DNA of 64,000 nt from Leptospira_A sp046736045 (GTDB lineage: Bacteria; Spirochaetota; Leptospiria; Leptospirales; Leptospiraceae). Within the stretch, counting starts at the first letter, position 1. Each line of letters begins with the position of its first letter. The notes beneath the pieces are model-generated. The model had not been told where the DNA came from and did no database searches. It saw nothing but the letters and a program-made list of their open reading frames with translations. Shown here piece by piece: positions 35,346 to 43,726 of this stretch. The stretch is from NCBI RefSeq assembly GCF_046736045.1, contig NZ_CP177134.1, positions 1,674,001 through 1,738,000 on the forward strand, in the 5' to 3' direction. The translations under genes were made by a program, and so were the position numbers.

Positions 35346-35509
35346 TATTTTTTAAATGCGCTTTTGAGTTGCCCAGACTTGGTATAAATACCAGTTTTTG
35401 CTAGATAGGCTTTTGTTGAAACTTCTGAAGCAGTTACTTTTTTTGTAAGTTCTTGCATTTGCTTCAACTGATCTTTTAAATCAGAATTTTTTACTACTTT
35501 TCCTGACAT
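35345..35509 (-). CDS. 54-residue partner of the ART-like protein (cassette 15)
   Basis: MSGKVVKNSDLKDQLKQMQELTKKVTASEVSTKAYLAKTGIYTKSGQLKSAFKK, a small basic helical protein starting at ATG 35509. Its stop TAG overlaps the downstream GTG by one base, so translation is coupled. Size, order and coupling suggest an antitoxin or immunity role. No family recognised. Confidence 0.6.
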   Translation of the reverse strand: MSGKVVKNSDLKDQLKQMQELTKKVTASEVSTKAYLAKTGIYTKSGQLKSAFKK

Positions 35510-35585
35510 AATAACTAGATTCTAAAAGTGGCAAAAAATTATGTATAGTAATTTATTTGTTTAATTTTAAAATTTTCACACATTG

Positions 35586-35760
35586 CGCATAACGAACTAG
35601 CCTTACCGACGTTGTCCGTAGCTGAGCCTGCGATGCAGGCGTTAGCGTCGGCACGCTTTCTTGCTAAGCAAGAAACGTGACGGAGGACAATGTGGCTTTA
35701 GCCCGAGCAAGGGTGAGCGAAAGCGAATCCCGCAGCGTAGCGGTAAGGCGAAGTTATACG
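35586..35760 (-). repeat. attC-like repeat 16
   Basis: 175 bp, CGCATAAC...GTTATACG, arm GCCTGCGATGCAGGC. Confidence 0.85.
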
Positions 35761-35778
35761 TCGTCCCTGAGTATTAAA

Positions 35779-36327
35779 TTATCTTTTATACAAATTGGTG
35801 AATTCGTCAAAAACATCTTTTCCATTGCCAGCTTCATTCAGACACCATTCTCTTACTTTTTCTAAATCAAACTTCTGGGTCTTAGCAACTAACACTGCTT
35901 GATCCAAGCATTCGCGAGCCTTGAAGTGTAAGTATGATGCTAACCTGTCCTTAATACAATCAGTAGGTGATAAAATTTTAAGAATCTTTCCTTTAAATTC
36001 TTTTTCATCAGGAACAATTTTATAATCATCACCTATAGATACTGGAGCAGAAACGAATTCAATGTATAGATGTTTGCATTTCGGATGAACATAATGACGA
36101 TTAACTTTATTAAACCCGATACTTTCCATTACTGCTTTAATATCAGCAGCTCTTGATAGAAGAGGCTCAACTAAATCTAAATCGCCAGAACGATAAGCGC
36201 CTTTTGAGTAAATAGCGACGACTGCGCCACCAACCAAAACAGATTGAATTCCTTTATTTGCTAGATGCCATCCAACAAATTTCCAAAGATCTTCTTCATT
36301 CACTTCAGACCAATCAGGTTCTTTCAT
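35779..36327 (-). CDS. nucleotidyltransferase, AbiEii-like toxin (cassette 16)
   Basis: 182 residues. QSVLVGGAVVAIYSKGAYRSGDLDLVEP (about residues 31-58) shows the GG...YR(S/T)xDLDL core of polymerase-beta-like nucleotidyltransferases of the AbiEii type. The later LSPTDCIKDRLASYLHFKARECLDQAVLVA block also fits. Such toxins transfer nucleotides to tRNA. Paired with a winged-helix gene overlapping by 14 bp. Confidence 0.75.
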   Translation of the reverse strand: MKEPDWSEVNEEDLWKFVGWHLANKGIQSVLVGGAVVAIYSKGAYRSGDLDLVEPLLSRAADIKAVMESIGFNKVNRHYVHPKCKHLYIEFVSAPVSIGDDYKIVPDEKEFKGKILKILSPTDCIKDRLASYLHFKARECLDQAVLVAKTQKFDLEKVREWCLNEAGNGKDVFDEFTNLYKR

Positions 36328-36658
36328 AAACAGGCTTACCTTTTTGTCTTGGTCTTCTTCGTGTAGAAAAGATTTTTTCTTTCTCTTCTATAGTTAGTGA
36401 ATTATAAAATATCTCTAAAATTGCTTTTATCGGCTTAATAAAGGGGGATTTTTGATTAAACGAAAATACTCTAGTTCTACCGACATTTTTAGCAACCAGG
36501 ATGCCCGCCTTTTCGAAGCGCTCCAGTTGCATTCTAATGGGTGTAACCGCAACACCATAGTCGTTTGCAATTGCCGCAGAATGAATTTCATTATAATGAA
36601 ATAAGTGCAAAAGCACTTTTGATGCGGTTTTATTCCCAAAAATACCATCAAGAATCAT
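36314..36658 (-). CDS. winged-helix regulator, probable antitoxin (cassette 16)
   Basis: 114 residues. ILDGIFGNKTASKVLLHLFHYNEIHSAAIANDYGVAVTPIRMQLERFEKAGILVAKNVGRTRVFSFN is an ArsR/MarR-like winged helix. It precedes the NTase gene, as AbiEi precedes AbiEii, so it likely controls and neutralises it. Confidence 0.75.
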   Translation of the reverse strand: MILDGIFGNKTASKVLLHLFHYNEIHSAAIANDYGVAVTPIRMQLERFEKAGILVAKNVGRTRVFSFNQKSPFIKPIKAILEIFYNSLTIEEKEKIFSTRRRPRQKGKPVYERT

Positions 36659-36737
36659 ACTTGATACTTATGAGTTCTTTTGTAAATATCAACTAAAAAA
36701 TAGTCGATATGGACTAAAAAGTAGTTCAAAGGGATGA

Positions 36738-36910
36738 CGTATAACGAACTAGCCTTACCGACGTTGTCCGTAGCTGAGCCTCAAAGAGGCGTTAGCGTCG
36801 GCACGATTTCTTGCTAAGCAAGAAACGTGACGGAGGACAATGTGGCTTTAGCCCGAGCAAGGGTTTGCGGTAGCAAATCCCGCAGCGTAGCGGTAAGGCG
36901 TAGTTAGCCG
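36738..36910 (-). repeat. attC-like repeat 17
   Basis: 173 bp, CGTATAAC...GTTAGCCG, arm GCCTCAAAGAGGC. Same sequence as repeat 33 apart from the left box. Confidence 0.85.
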
Positions 36911-36921
36911 ACGTTTGTGCT

Positions 36922-37389
36922 TTATAGAAGAGTGCTTAGGATTTTTTGATTATTTTTGTTAAAAGGATTAATGATTTTCAGCTTATTTATCTTAGCCCCA
37001 TCATTAAAATCTTCTGATAATAAATAATCACAATCAAGTTCCAAAGCGGCTAAAGCTATTAGAGAGTCATAGTAAGACAATTTATTCTTTTCTCTTAATT
37101 TAAGAGCATTTTTATAAAAATCAATGTTAGGGAAAAAAGAACACATCGGATCAAGAATTTTTTCAATTAGACTTAAAATATCCCGTTCCTTCATTGGCGG
37201 TTGACCTTTTGTAAGCATAACATTGCTAAACTCTTGGATAACTTGGTAACTAATGAAAAACCTATCAGATTTAAAAGAAGCTTTTATAATATTAGAAGAG
37301 ATTTCTTTTTTTTCTAAATCCTTAGGAGAGAAGAAGTAAATAAAGACATTTGTATCAATGAATACTTTACCTTTCATTTGCTTCTTCAC
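36922..37389 (-). CDS. vapC: PIN-domain toxin (cassette 17)
   Basis: Protein identical to those at 30700 and 54701. At DNA level it equals the 54701 copy but shows silent changes against the 30700 copy, so the duplication with 54701 is recent and that with 30700 older. Confidence 0.9.
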   Translation of the reverse strand: MKKQMKGKVFIDTNVFIYFFSPKDLEKKEISSNIIKASFKSDRFFISYQVIQEFSNVMLTKGQPPMKERDILSLIEKILDPMCSFFPNIDFYKNALKLREKNKLSYYDSLIALAALELDCDYLLSEDFNDGAKINKLKIINPFNKNNQKILSTLL

Positions 37390-37585
37390 GAGAAACTTTT
37401 CTATTGATCTTTACATATTCAAAATTTTTTAAATAAGAATCTAAATCGAAGTCTTTAGGTTCAACCTCAGAATAAGTCCGAAGCCAGTCATTAAATATGT
37501 CATTTAAAGATCTTTTTTGCTTACTAGCTTTTAAACGAGCTTTTTCGATAGCCCTTTCATCCGCTCTAAAAGTAATACTCTTCAT
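37367..37585 (-). CDS. RHH-type antitoxin (cassette 17)
   Basis: 72 residues, one change (RTYSE for RAYSE) from the cassette 12 antitoxin. Overlaps the toxin gene by 23 bp. Confidence 0.82.
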   Translation of the reverse strand: MKSITFRADERAIEKARLKASKQKRSLNDIFNDWLRTYSEVEPKDFDLDSYLKNFEYVKINRKVSREEANER

Positions 37586-37592
37586 GGGTATT

Positions 37593-37622
37593 ATTTTACA
37601 CGAATTTCGTGCAATTTGTCAA
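37593..37622 (-). promoter_or_regulatory. promoter with operator (cassette 17)
   Basis: TTGACA-18 bp-TAAAAT with CACGAATTTCGTG in the spacer, as in cassette 12. Confidence 0.7.
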
Positions 37623-37739
37623 ACTAAAAATTATACATTTTTGATGCAGTTTCTGGAGAGAGCATTAATTTAATCAAATTTTGTTTTATACGTTTTTTCC
37701 CTTCTTGCAATATTTAAAAGGAAGAATTTGCACATATGT

Positions 37740-37915
37740 CGGCTAACGAACTAGCCTTACCGACGTTGTCCGTAGCTGAGCCTTCAAAGAAGGCGTTAGC
37801 GTCGGCACGATTTCTTGCTTAAGCAAGAAACGTGACGGAGGACAATGTGGCTTTAGCCCGAGCAAGGGTGAGCGATAGCGAATCCCGCAGCGTAGCGGTA
37901 AGGCGCAGTTAGCCG
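37740..37915 (-). repeat. attC-like repeat 18
   Basis: 176 bp, CGGCTAAC...GTTAGCCG, arm GCCTTCAAAGAAGGC. Confidence 0.85.
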
Positions 37916-37927
37916 ATGGTCAGCGAG

Positions 37928-38332
37928 TTAATGAATCCAATTTTCTAATTGGATTTCTTTAATTCTTTTGAATTCCTTTTCATTATTAGTAACAAGAATG
38001 AGTTCTCTAGAAATGGCTTGAGAAGCAATTAGTAAGTCATAAGGTCCAATGACTTCGCCTTTCTTCTCTAGCCTTGTTCGAACATTAGCAGCTACATTGC
38101 TATCACTCCCTTCAAAAGGGATGATATTAAGATAACCAAGAAAATCTTCAAGTATTCTCAAATTCTGTTCATGCTTTTGACTCTTTTCGACTCCATATCG
38201 TAATTCGAATTCCGTGATAGAAGAAATAAAGATATTATCTAAACTAATTTTCTTAAATTTTTTGAGAACGGCTTCAGGCCTTTTATTAATGATATAAATA
38301 CAGATATTCGTATCTAATAAATATTGACTCAT
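37928..38332 (-). CDS. vapC: VapC PIN-domain toxin (cassette 18)
   Basis: 134 residues. YLLDTNICIYIINKRPEAVLKKFKKI, TEFELRYGVEKS and GPYDLLIASQAISRELILVTNNEKEFKRI carry the acidic PIN residues. Closely resembles the isolated VapC at 8783 (shared NICI, RY/FGVE-KS, LVTNN-KEFKR). Coupled to vapB by ATGA. Confidence 0.92.
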   Translation of the reverse strand: MSQYLLDTNICIYIINKRPEAVLKKFKKISLDNIFISSITEFELRYGVEKSQKHEQNLRILEDFLGYLNIIPFEGSDSNVAANVRTRLEKKGEVIGPYDLLIASQAISRELILVTNNEKEFKRIKEIQLENWIH

Positions 38333-38559
38333 AGGCTTTCGCGTTTGTCGAAGCCTTTGGGCTGGTTTCTTTCAATTTGTATATCCTCAGAAAATTGTCC
38401 TAAGACGTTCCAGAGTCTGTCAATAGCGTCATCAATAGGAGATAAGATGACATTTGTTCCTTCTTTTCTGATATAGACTTCCTTGCCGTTAAATCGAAAC
38501 TCTTTAGGAAGTCTTATGGCTTGACTATCACCATTTTTGAATAATTTAGCTCTATTCAT
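38329..38559 (-). CDS. vapB: VapB antitoxin (cassette 18)
   Basis: 76 residues, MNRAKLFKNGDSQAIRLPKEFRFNGKEVYIRKEGTNVILSPID, AbrB-type DNA-binding domain plus toxin-binding tail. ATG is 8 nt after the -10 box. Confidence 0.92.
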   Translation of the reverse strand: MNRAKLFKNGDSQAIRLPKEFRFNGKEVYIRKEGTNVILSPIDDAIDRLWNVLGQFSEDIQIERNQPKGFDKRESL

Positions 38560-38567
38560 AATAATAT

Positions 38568-38596
38568 ATATTATGACATATATATTATTATGTCAA
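38568..38596 (-). promoter_or_regulatory. promoter of vapBC (cassette 18)
   Basis: -35 TTGACA (38596-38591), 17-bp spacer, -10 TAATAT (38573-38568), embedded in an AT-rich inverted repeat around TGTCATA that can serve as VapB operator. Confidence 0.7.
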
Positions 38597-38764
38597 GCAA
38601 TGGAACAAGAAAATAGATATAAAAAATGCTAAATTTCTAATTTTTTCTTACTAAGGTTTTTAAATAAAAAAGAAGAAAGTTTTAACGATTCGCTGTTACT
38701 TTGCTTAAAGTATTCATTCTTTTTTATTTCCTTTATATTTTAGAGTAATAGAATTGCTGACTTT

Positions 38765-38937
38765 CGGCTAACGAACTAGCCTTACCGACGTTGTCCGACC
38801 CTGAGTCTCGTAGAGACGTTAGGGACTGGCACGTAGCTTGCGTATGCAAGCGAGTGACAGAAGGACAATGTGGCTTTAGCCCGAGCAAGGGTTTGCGAAG
38901 CAAATCCCGCAGCGTAGCGGTAAGGCGTAGTTATGCG
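38765..38937 (-). repeat. attC-like repeat 19
   Basis: 173 bp, CGGCTAAC...GTTATGCG. GACCC/GGGAC variant, arm GTCTCGTAGAGAC. Confidence 0.85.
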
Positions 38938-38945
38938 AAGTTTTT

Positions 38946-40538
38946 CTATGGTTCGTCACCTTGCTTTTTAATGATAGCTCGAATATATTCAAGCATTAGG
39001 ATGTCATCTGAGATTGTGGGTTTTATCGCTTTTGCCCACGCATTTCTCTCATCACTTGGTAATGATTTAGATAATTTTATTATTCGTCTTTTTTCCCATT
39101 CATCACATCGCTCAAACCATTCTCGGATTGTTTTGAACTCACTTCTCGTTATTTTGTTAAATAAACCTTCTAGGGCAATTAATGACGGATATGTAGAAAC
39201 TTCCTTTCCCGGAGATTTTATAATAAAGAATAATGCATTTCTTCGAAAATAGTATTGATCAGAAAGTAATTTTGCTAAGGATGCTGAATGCCATTCGAAT
39301 GAATAGAGTGTTTTAGAGAGAACAAGCTTTTCGTAGAAATCCGCAATTTGATTTCGATTCTGTTCTGGAATATGAGTTTTGTTTTTTAGAAGCATATCAA
39401 TAAAGTAGTCGAGACCATATAAATATTTAGAACATATATCTGCTAAATCGGCTAATTTTATAAATTTTGCTTGAACTAGAATCGCAATTGTAATTTTTTG
39501 TATCCCCTGGAATTCTACAATATTTGATTTATTCAAAACATCTAATTCTTTTTCAATATCAATTGTTGAGAATACTTTATGTTTTTCGGAAGCAGGCATA
39601 ATAAATTTTCTTGAAATTCGATTATACCCTCCCGAAAGCTTTGTTACTACTTTGAGAACTTCTTCTGCTTTTTCATTATCAGAAAGTATTTCTTCTTTTT
39701 CGATTTCTGTTTTTTCACTCTCAATTTTCTTCAGTTTTGTTTTACCTGTATTTAGCATTAACCCATCGCGAAATAATCGAGTTGTCAATAAATTCATCCA
39801 TTTTTGGGCAGTGATTAAATCTGGAGCAAATAGCCGAAAATCATCCACATATCGATTATAAATTATACCTTCAGACATTAGATATTGATCAATATCGATT
39901 AATGCGGCTTCTGCTAAAATTCTACTTGCTGAATTTCCAACAGGGATACCGTAGCTATCCTTCTTTGACCAAAAAAGTAATAGTTCATTTATGTTTTTTA
40001 CGATAGATGGATCTACTCCAATACTAAGTAAGGTTGATTCTAATCTGTGTATATTTATTCTATCGTAGAAAGACGAAATATCGCATTCTACTACATATTC
40101 AAATTTTTTAGATAAAATTAATTCTTTTGTTTTGTCTTTCCAAGTGCTATAGCTTACGGATTTATCAAAAATATTCGTATCCGAGATGTGCAGCCTATGG
40201 GAAAAAACAACTTGATCTTTGGTTAAAATTCTATGTTTCTCAATAATTTCAGCACATTGAAATACAAAGCACGTATACTTCGCAAGACATGAAGGGCCGA
40301 TGATCGCGGCTTTTCTGTAATCAAATACGAATCTATTTTTTGGAGTGAGTATGTATTGTATTGGTTTGAACTCCATTTCATAAATACTTCCCTTTTTTAC
40401 TTTCGAGATTAGTTCTGTTATAAACTCTTCCTTAAACTGTTTTAATAAATCAATTTCAAACCTTTCGTTGGTGATATCATTAAATCCGTGATTAATTAAA
40501 TGCTCAACTGAAAGTCTGGATGCTTCTTCGATTTTCAT
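38946..40538 (-). CDS. reverse transcriptase, defence-type (cassette 19)
   Basis: 530 residues from MKIEEASRLSVEHLINHGF. RT palm motifs are in order: VVECDISSFYDRINIHRL (first Asp), GIPVGNSASRILAEAALIDIDQYL, then YNRYVDDFRLF with the YVDD catalytic loop near residue 228. A 200-residue C-terminal helical domain has no match to a maturase or endonuclease. Lack of intron or msr/msd features points to an abortive-infection/DRT-type RT rather than a group II intron or retron. I reject the longer frame that runs into repeat 20. Confidence 0.85.
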   Translation of the reverse strand: MKIEEASRLSVEHLINHGFNDITNERFEIDLLKQFKEEFITELISKVKKGSIYEMEFKPIQYILTPKNRFVFDYRKAAIIGPSCLAKYTCFVFQCAEIIEKHRILTKDQVVFSHRLHISDTNIFDKSVSYSTWKDKTKELILSKKFEYVVECDISSFYDRINIHRLESTLLSIGVDPSIVKNINELLLFWSKKDSYGIPVGNSASRILAEAALIDIDQYLMSEGIIYNRYVDDFRLFAPDLITAQKWMNLLTTRLFRDGLMLNTGKTKLKKIESEKTEIEKEEILSDNEKAEEVLKVVTKLSGGYNRISRKFIMPASEKHKVFSTIDIEKELDVLNKSNIVEFQGIQKITIAILVQAKFIKLADLADICSKYLYGLDYFIDMLLKNKTHIPEQNRNQIADFYEKLVLSKTLYSFEWHSASLAKLLSDQYYFRRNALFFIIKSPGKEVSTYPSLIALEGLFNKITRSEFKTIREWFERCDEWEKRRIIKLSKSLPSDERNAWAKAIKPTISDDILMLEYIRAIIKKQGDEP

Positions 40539-40564
40539 ATAATTGTAACCTTTTAGAAAAATTT

Positions 40565-40737
40565 CGCATAACGAACTAGCCTTACCGACGTTGTCCGACC
40601 CTGAGTCTCGTAGAGACGTTAGGGACTGGCGCGTAGCTTGCGTATGCAAGCGAGTGACAGAAGGACAATGTGGCTTTAGCCCGAGCAAGGGTTTGCGAAG
40701 CGAATCCCGCAGCGTAGCGGTAAGGCGTAGTTATACG
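40565..40737 (-). repeat. attC-like repeat 20
   Basis: 173 bp, CGCATAAC...GTTATACG. Nearly equal to repeat 19 (arm GTCTCGTAGAGAC). Confidence 0.85.
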
Positions 40738-40747
40738 AAGGTTCGTA

Positions 40748-41335
40748 TTACTTATCTTGTTTGTAGAAACTTAACCAATAATGATAATTGAATTTTTCTA
40801 TCAGGAAGAATATATGTGAAAAAATAAAAATTATATTTTGATTAAAATCTTTGTTTTCTATATCTATATTTTCTTTTGAAATAATTTGAATAAAATGGTG
40901 AGTGTATTGAGTCTTTCCTTTACAAATAGGTAATTCTATTTCTTTTTGAGCAATGAATATCTCCTCTGGTGTTTTAGCTTCTTTTTCAATAAAGATTTTT
41001 AATATATACAATCCAAAAATAAAACCTAACATTTCATTTGCGGCATGTTCTTTAAAACTAGGAAATGTATCTGGAGATTTATTTTTATCAGTTATTGTAA
41101 AAGCGAGAGGTTCTGCCTTTATTATAGAGAATAAAAAGCAAGCGGCAATTTTGTGCGAATCCACTAGTGCATCAATTTTGCTCATCTCGCTATGTGTTCT
41201 TTCATTATATCTTGTATAATAATAAAAAACCTTATCAATGTTTTCTGGTATGATTTCTAATCGACTACCCTGGATTATGTCTCGTGAGATTTGTAAAAGT
41301 CGTTCTTTAAATTTTATTTTTGTCTCACCATTCAT
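40748..41335 (-). CDS. hypothetical protein (cassette 20)
   Basis: 195 residues, mostly helical, with a hydrophobic stretch near residues 100-115 (MLGFIFGLYILKIFI) and another near the C-terminus. It contains HSEMSKIDALVDSHKIAACFLFSIIKAEP. No family recognised. Second of two genes, 13 bp after a 63-residue gene. Confidence 0.5.
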   Translation of the reverse strand: MNGETKIKFKERLLQISRDIIQGSRLEIIPENIDKVFYYYTRYNERTHSEMSKIDALVDSHKIAACFLFSIIKAEPLAFTITDKNKSPDTFPSFKEHAANEMLGFIFGLYILKIFIEKEAKTPEEIFIAQKEIELPICKGKTQYTHHFIQIISKENIDIENKDFNQNIIFIFSHIFFLIEKFNYHYWLSFYKQDK

Positions 41336-41348
41336 AGAACTTCAATTT

Positions 41349-41540
41349 TTATAAATACTTATTTGAGTTGAATGAAATGTCTTTGTTAACTAAATCGACA
41401 GAGACAGAAGTATTGTCAGGCTTTAAGGAAAGTTTGAATTCCTCATCAGAAAGTGGCTTTGAATCAACTATATATTTGTTGGGGTCAAAAATTGGCTGTG
41501 CAGCAAACACCAAAGAATCTAAGTCTAGCGGGGAGTTCAT
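41349..41540 (-). CDS. small hypothetical protein (cassette 20)
   Basis: 63 residues, MNSPLDLDSLVFAAQPIFDPNKYIVDSKPLSDEEFKLSLKPDNTSVSVDLVNKDISF. Acidic and without recognisable motif. Position before the 195-residue gene suggests a partner. AAAAGG lies upstream of the ATG. Confidence 0.45.
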   Translation of the reverse strand: MNSPLDLDSLVFAAQPIFDPNKYIVDSKPLSDEEFKLSLKPDNTSVSVDLVNKDISFNSNKYL

Positions 41541-41711
41541 TTCTGATGCCTTTTTATCCTTTTCTTGTCTTTCTTAAAAATTAGGGAAAAAACTAAATTT
41601 TTGAAAAATTTGATGAGACTTTTTACACTTATTACCCATCTAGAGAATTGTCGACCATTTTAATGAAAATCAATCGAAATTAAGTCTTCTTTCTCTTAAT
41701 TTTCGAACTTT

Positions 41712-41886
41712 CGTATAACGAACTAGCCTTACCGACGTTGTCCGTAGCTGAGCCTCCAGGGGAGGCGTTAGCGTCGGCACGATTTCTTGCTTAAGCAAGA
41801 AACGTGACGGAGGACAATGTGGCTTCAGCCCGAGCAAGGGTTTGCGGAGCAAATCCCGCAGCGTAGCGGTAAGGCGTAGTTATGCG
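41712..41886 (-). repeat. attC-like repeat 21
   Basis: 175 bp, CGTATAAC...GTTATGCG, arm GCCTCCAGGGGAGGC. The right box contains the stop codon of the HepT-like gene. Confidence 0.85.
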
Positions 41887-42248
41887 GCGTTGAGTTGTTT
41901 TAGGATAAGATTAACTGTAGTTTTCAGATTATCTAATTTATCTTTACATATATTAAAGATAATCTCGTGATCAAGACCTTCATAGTGATGGGAAATTATA
42001 TCTCTCATCTTCATAATTTTTTCCCAATCTGTATCGGAATAATTTCTTAGAAACTTAGAATCAAGTTTAACAATAGACTTCACATTGTCGCCAACAGCTT
42101 GAAGCCTCATCGCAATGGAGTCAAGTATGGTCAATCCTTCGTCGGAGTTAATAAAATCATCAGGAAATTTAATTTTTTTGAATCTAGCTTCTATAAGAGA
42201 AATAGATTCGTTTATAAATTCGAATCTTTCTTTAATTTCTTCAGACAT
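41880..42248 (-). CDS. hepT: HepT-like HEPN RNase toxin (cassette 21)
   Basis: 122 residues, all-helical, with the HEPN active motif RDIISHHY near residue 86 (Rx4-6H, then Y). Partner of the MNT protein encoded upstream, overlapping it by 8 bp. Its stop TAA (41882-41880) lies inside the repeat's right box. Confidence 0.87.
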   Translation of the reverse strand: MSEEIKERFEFINESISLIEARFKKIKFPDDFINSDEGLTILDSIAMRLQAVGDNVKSIVKLDSKFLRNYSDTDWEKIMKMRDIISHHYEGLDHEIIFNICKDKLDNLKTTVNLILKQLNAA

Positions 42249-42540
42249 TAATAAGATCTTTTTGGATACGATTTAAGAAAGAGAGTTTAATTTGACTTCT
42301 TTTCCTAATTAAATCGACGTTCCTTTCAAGAAGTTTTTCAAGAAAAATTTGAAGACCTGCGAGCGAATCGTAATCCGGGTTTTTCAAATCCACTAAAATG
42401 TCTACATCGCTATTAGAATTAATTTTATCTTTTGCAAAAGAACCAAAAACACCAATTTGTAAAACCCCAAAATCGTGTTCAAGCTTAGGTTTTGCCTCAG
42501 AAAGCTTTTGAATCAGTTCTTGTCTGCTTTCTATCTTCAT
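42241..42540 (-). CDS. mntA: MNT-type minimal nucleotidyltransferase antitoxin (cassette 21)
   Basis: 99 residues with GVFGSFAKDKINSNSDVDILVDL (GSFA..x11..DVD), the metal- and NTP-binding core. MntA proteins silence HepT by adding AMP to a tyrosine near its RNase site; that Tyr is present here in SHHY. Confidence 0.87.
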   Translation of the reverse strand: MKIESRQELIQKLSEAKPKLEHDFGVLQIGVFGSFAKDKINSNSDVDILVDLKNPDYDSLAGLQIFLEKLLERNVDLIRKRSQIKLSFLNRIQKDLINV

Positions 42541-42546
42541 ATGTAA

Positions 42547-42574
42547 ATTATCTGGAATTAGAACGAAAAGTCAA
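42547..42574 (-). promoter_or_regulatory. promoter of MNT-HEPN cassette 21
   Basis: -35 TTGACT (42574-42569), 16-bp spacer, -10 GATAAT (42552-42547), TTACAT, then ATG at 42540. Confidence 0.7.
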
Positions 42575-42665
42575 TAATTGGATTTGTGGATCTCCCCTTA
42601 TATAGCGTTCTTTAAAGAAGAAATGACTAATTTTTTCATATTTTTCATAAAAATAGGCTCAATGG

Positions 42666-42842
42666 CGTATAACGAATTAGCCTTACCGACGTTGTCCGTA
42701 GCTGAGCCTTCAAAGAAGGCGTTGGCGAACGGCGCGTCTTCTTGCTCAGCGAGAAGCGTGACGGACAGCCAATGTGGCTTTAGCCCGAGCAAGGGTGAGC
42801 GAAAGCGAATCCCGCAGCGTAGCGGTAAGGCGTAGTTATGCG
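42666..42842 (-). repeat. attC-like repeat 22, hybrid
   Basis: 177 bp, CGTATAAC...GTTATGCG. The left part is the full-length class (TTGTCC, arm GCCTTCAAAGAAGGC); the right part, from GAACGGCGCG, is the short class ending CAGCCAATG. The main arm no longer pairs well. Confidence 0.8.
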
Positions 42843-42850
42843 AAGCGCCC

Positions 42851-43192
42851 TTACTTAAGAGAAAGAACTAATTTAATTCCTTCTTCGATTTTTACCAAAT
42901 TTTTATTTTTTAGATTAGAAGCTTTGTTTAAAAATCTATCTCTATCAAGAGTGACGATTTGAGAAATATTCGCGACAGAATCTTTAGAGAGATTAGTATC
43001 TTTTCTACTGAGTAATACATTTCCTGGAGCCTCAGCGAGATCAGTGTTAGTAGTCAAAGGAACGACAATAATTGTATTGATATTACTATCATTGAAAGCA
43101 TCATCTTGTATAACAACGACTGGTCTTTTGAAACCGGGCTCGCTTCCAAAAGGGAATCCTAAATCTACCCACCAAATATCACCACGAATCAT
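42851..43192 (-). CDS. mazF: MazF/PemK-type mRNA interferase (cassette 22)
   Basis: 113 residues. IRGDIWWVDLGFPFGSEPGFKRPVVVIQDDAFNDSNINTIIVVPLTTN is the MazF SH3-like core with the conserved RP and T motifs. Cleaves mRNA at short sequences. Overlaps the antitoxin gene by 14 bp. Confidence 0.92.
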   Translation of the reverse strand: MIRGDIWWVDLGFPFGSEPGFKRPVVVIQDDAFNDSNINTIIVVPLTTNTDLAEAPGNVLLSRKDTNLSKDSVANISQIVTLDRDRFLNKASNLKNKNLVKIEEGIKLVLSLK

Positions 43193-43427
43193 TTTTTAAA
43201 CTATTCCTAAGAGTGTGAATAGATAAATCTGCAATGGTATTATCTGAATACTTTGATTTAGAAGAATAAATTTTGTTCAATCTATCCGTAATGTTCTCCT
43301 TAGAATGGTTTTGAATGAATTCTTCTAGTGCTTTAGCAAATAATTGACTTCTTGGAATGCCTAGTTTTTTCGCAGTATTCTCAGCTGAGATAAACAGATT
43401 ATCAGGAATAGAGATAGCAGTTTTCAT
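43179..43427 (-). CDS. RHH antitoxin of MazF (cassette 22)
   Basis: 82 residues, MKTAISIPDNLFISAENTAKKLGIPRSQLFAKALEEFIQNH is a MazE/ChpI-like ribbon-helix-helix domain; the rest wraps the toxin. ATG lies 6 nt after the -10 box. Confidence 0.88.
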   Translation of the reverse strand: MKTAISIPDNLFISAENTAKKLGIPRSQLFAKALEEFIQNHSKENITDRLNKIYSSKSKYSDNTIADLSIHTLRNSLKNDSW

Positions 43428-43433
43428 ATGATA

Positions 43434-43461
43434 AGTATAACTTGGGTATAACCGTAATCAA
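43434..43461 (-). promoter_or_regulatory. promoter of the MazF operon (cassette 22)
   Basis: -35 TTGATT (43461-43456), 16-bp spacer, -10 TATACT (43439-43434), TATCAT, ATG. A direct repeat GTTATAC...GTTATAC spans spacer and -10 and may bind the antitoxin. Confidence 0.7.
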
Positions 43462-43540
43462 GTATTTTTAATAAGCGCATCCCTTTTTTTAACACCAAAA
43501 AATATTAAATTCACCTAAATGATGAAATTTTAGGGCGTTT

Positions 43541-43714
43541 CGTATAACGAACTAGCCTTACCGACGTTGTCCGTAGCTGAGCCTCTGAGGAGGCGTTAGC
43601 GTCGGCACGCTTTCTTGCTAAGCAAGAAACGTGACGGAGGACAATGTGGCTTCAGCCCGAGCAAGGGTGAGCGAAAGCGAATCCCGCAGCGTAGCGGTAA
43701 GCCGAAGTTATGCG
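43541..43714 (-). repeat. attC-like repeat 23
   Basis: 174 bp, CGTATAAC...GTTATGCG, arm GCCTCTGAGGAGGC. Confidence 0.85.
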
Positions 43715-43726
43715 AAGTAGAGGTAT

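Noticed and set aside
38791..39252. Plus-strand 153-residue frame in cassette 19
   Set aside because: It begins in repeat 19 and runs antisense to the reverse transcriptase.
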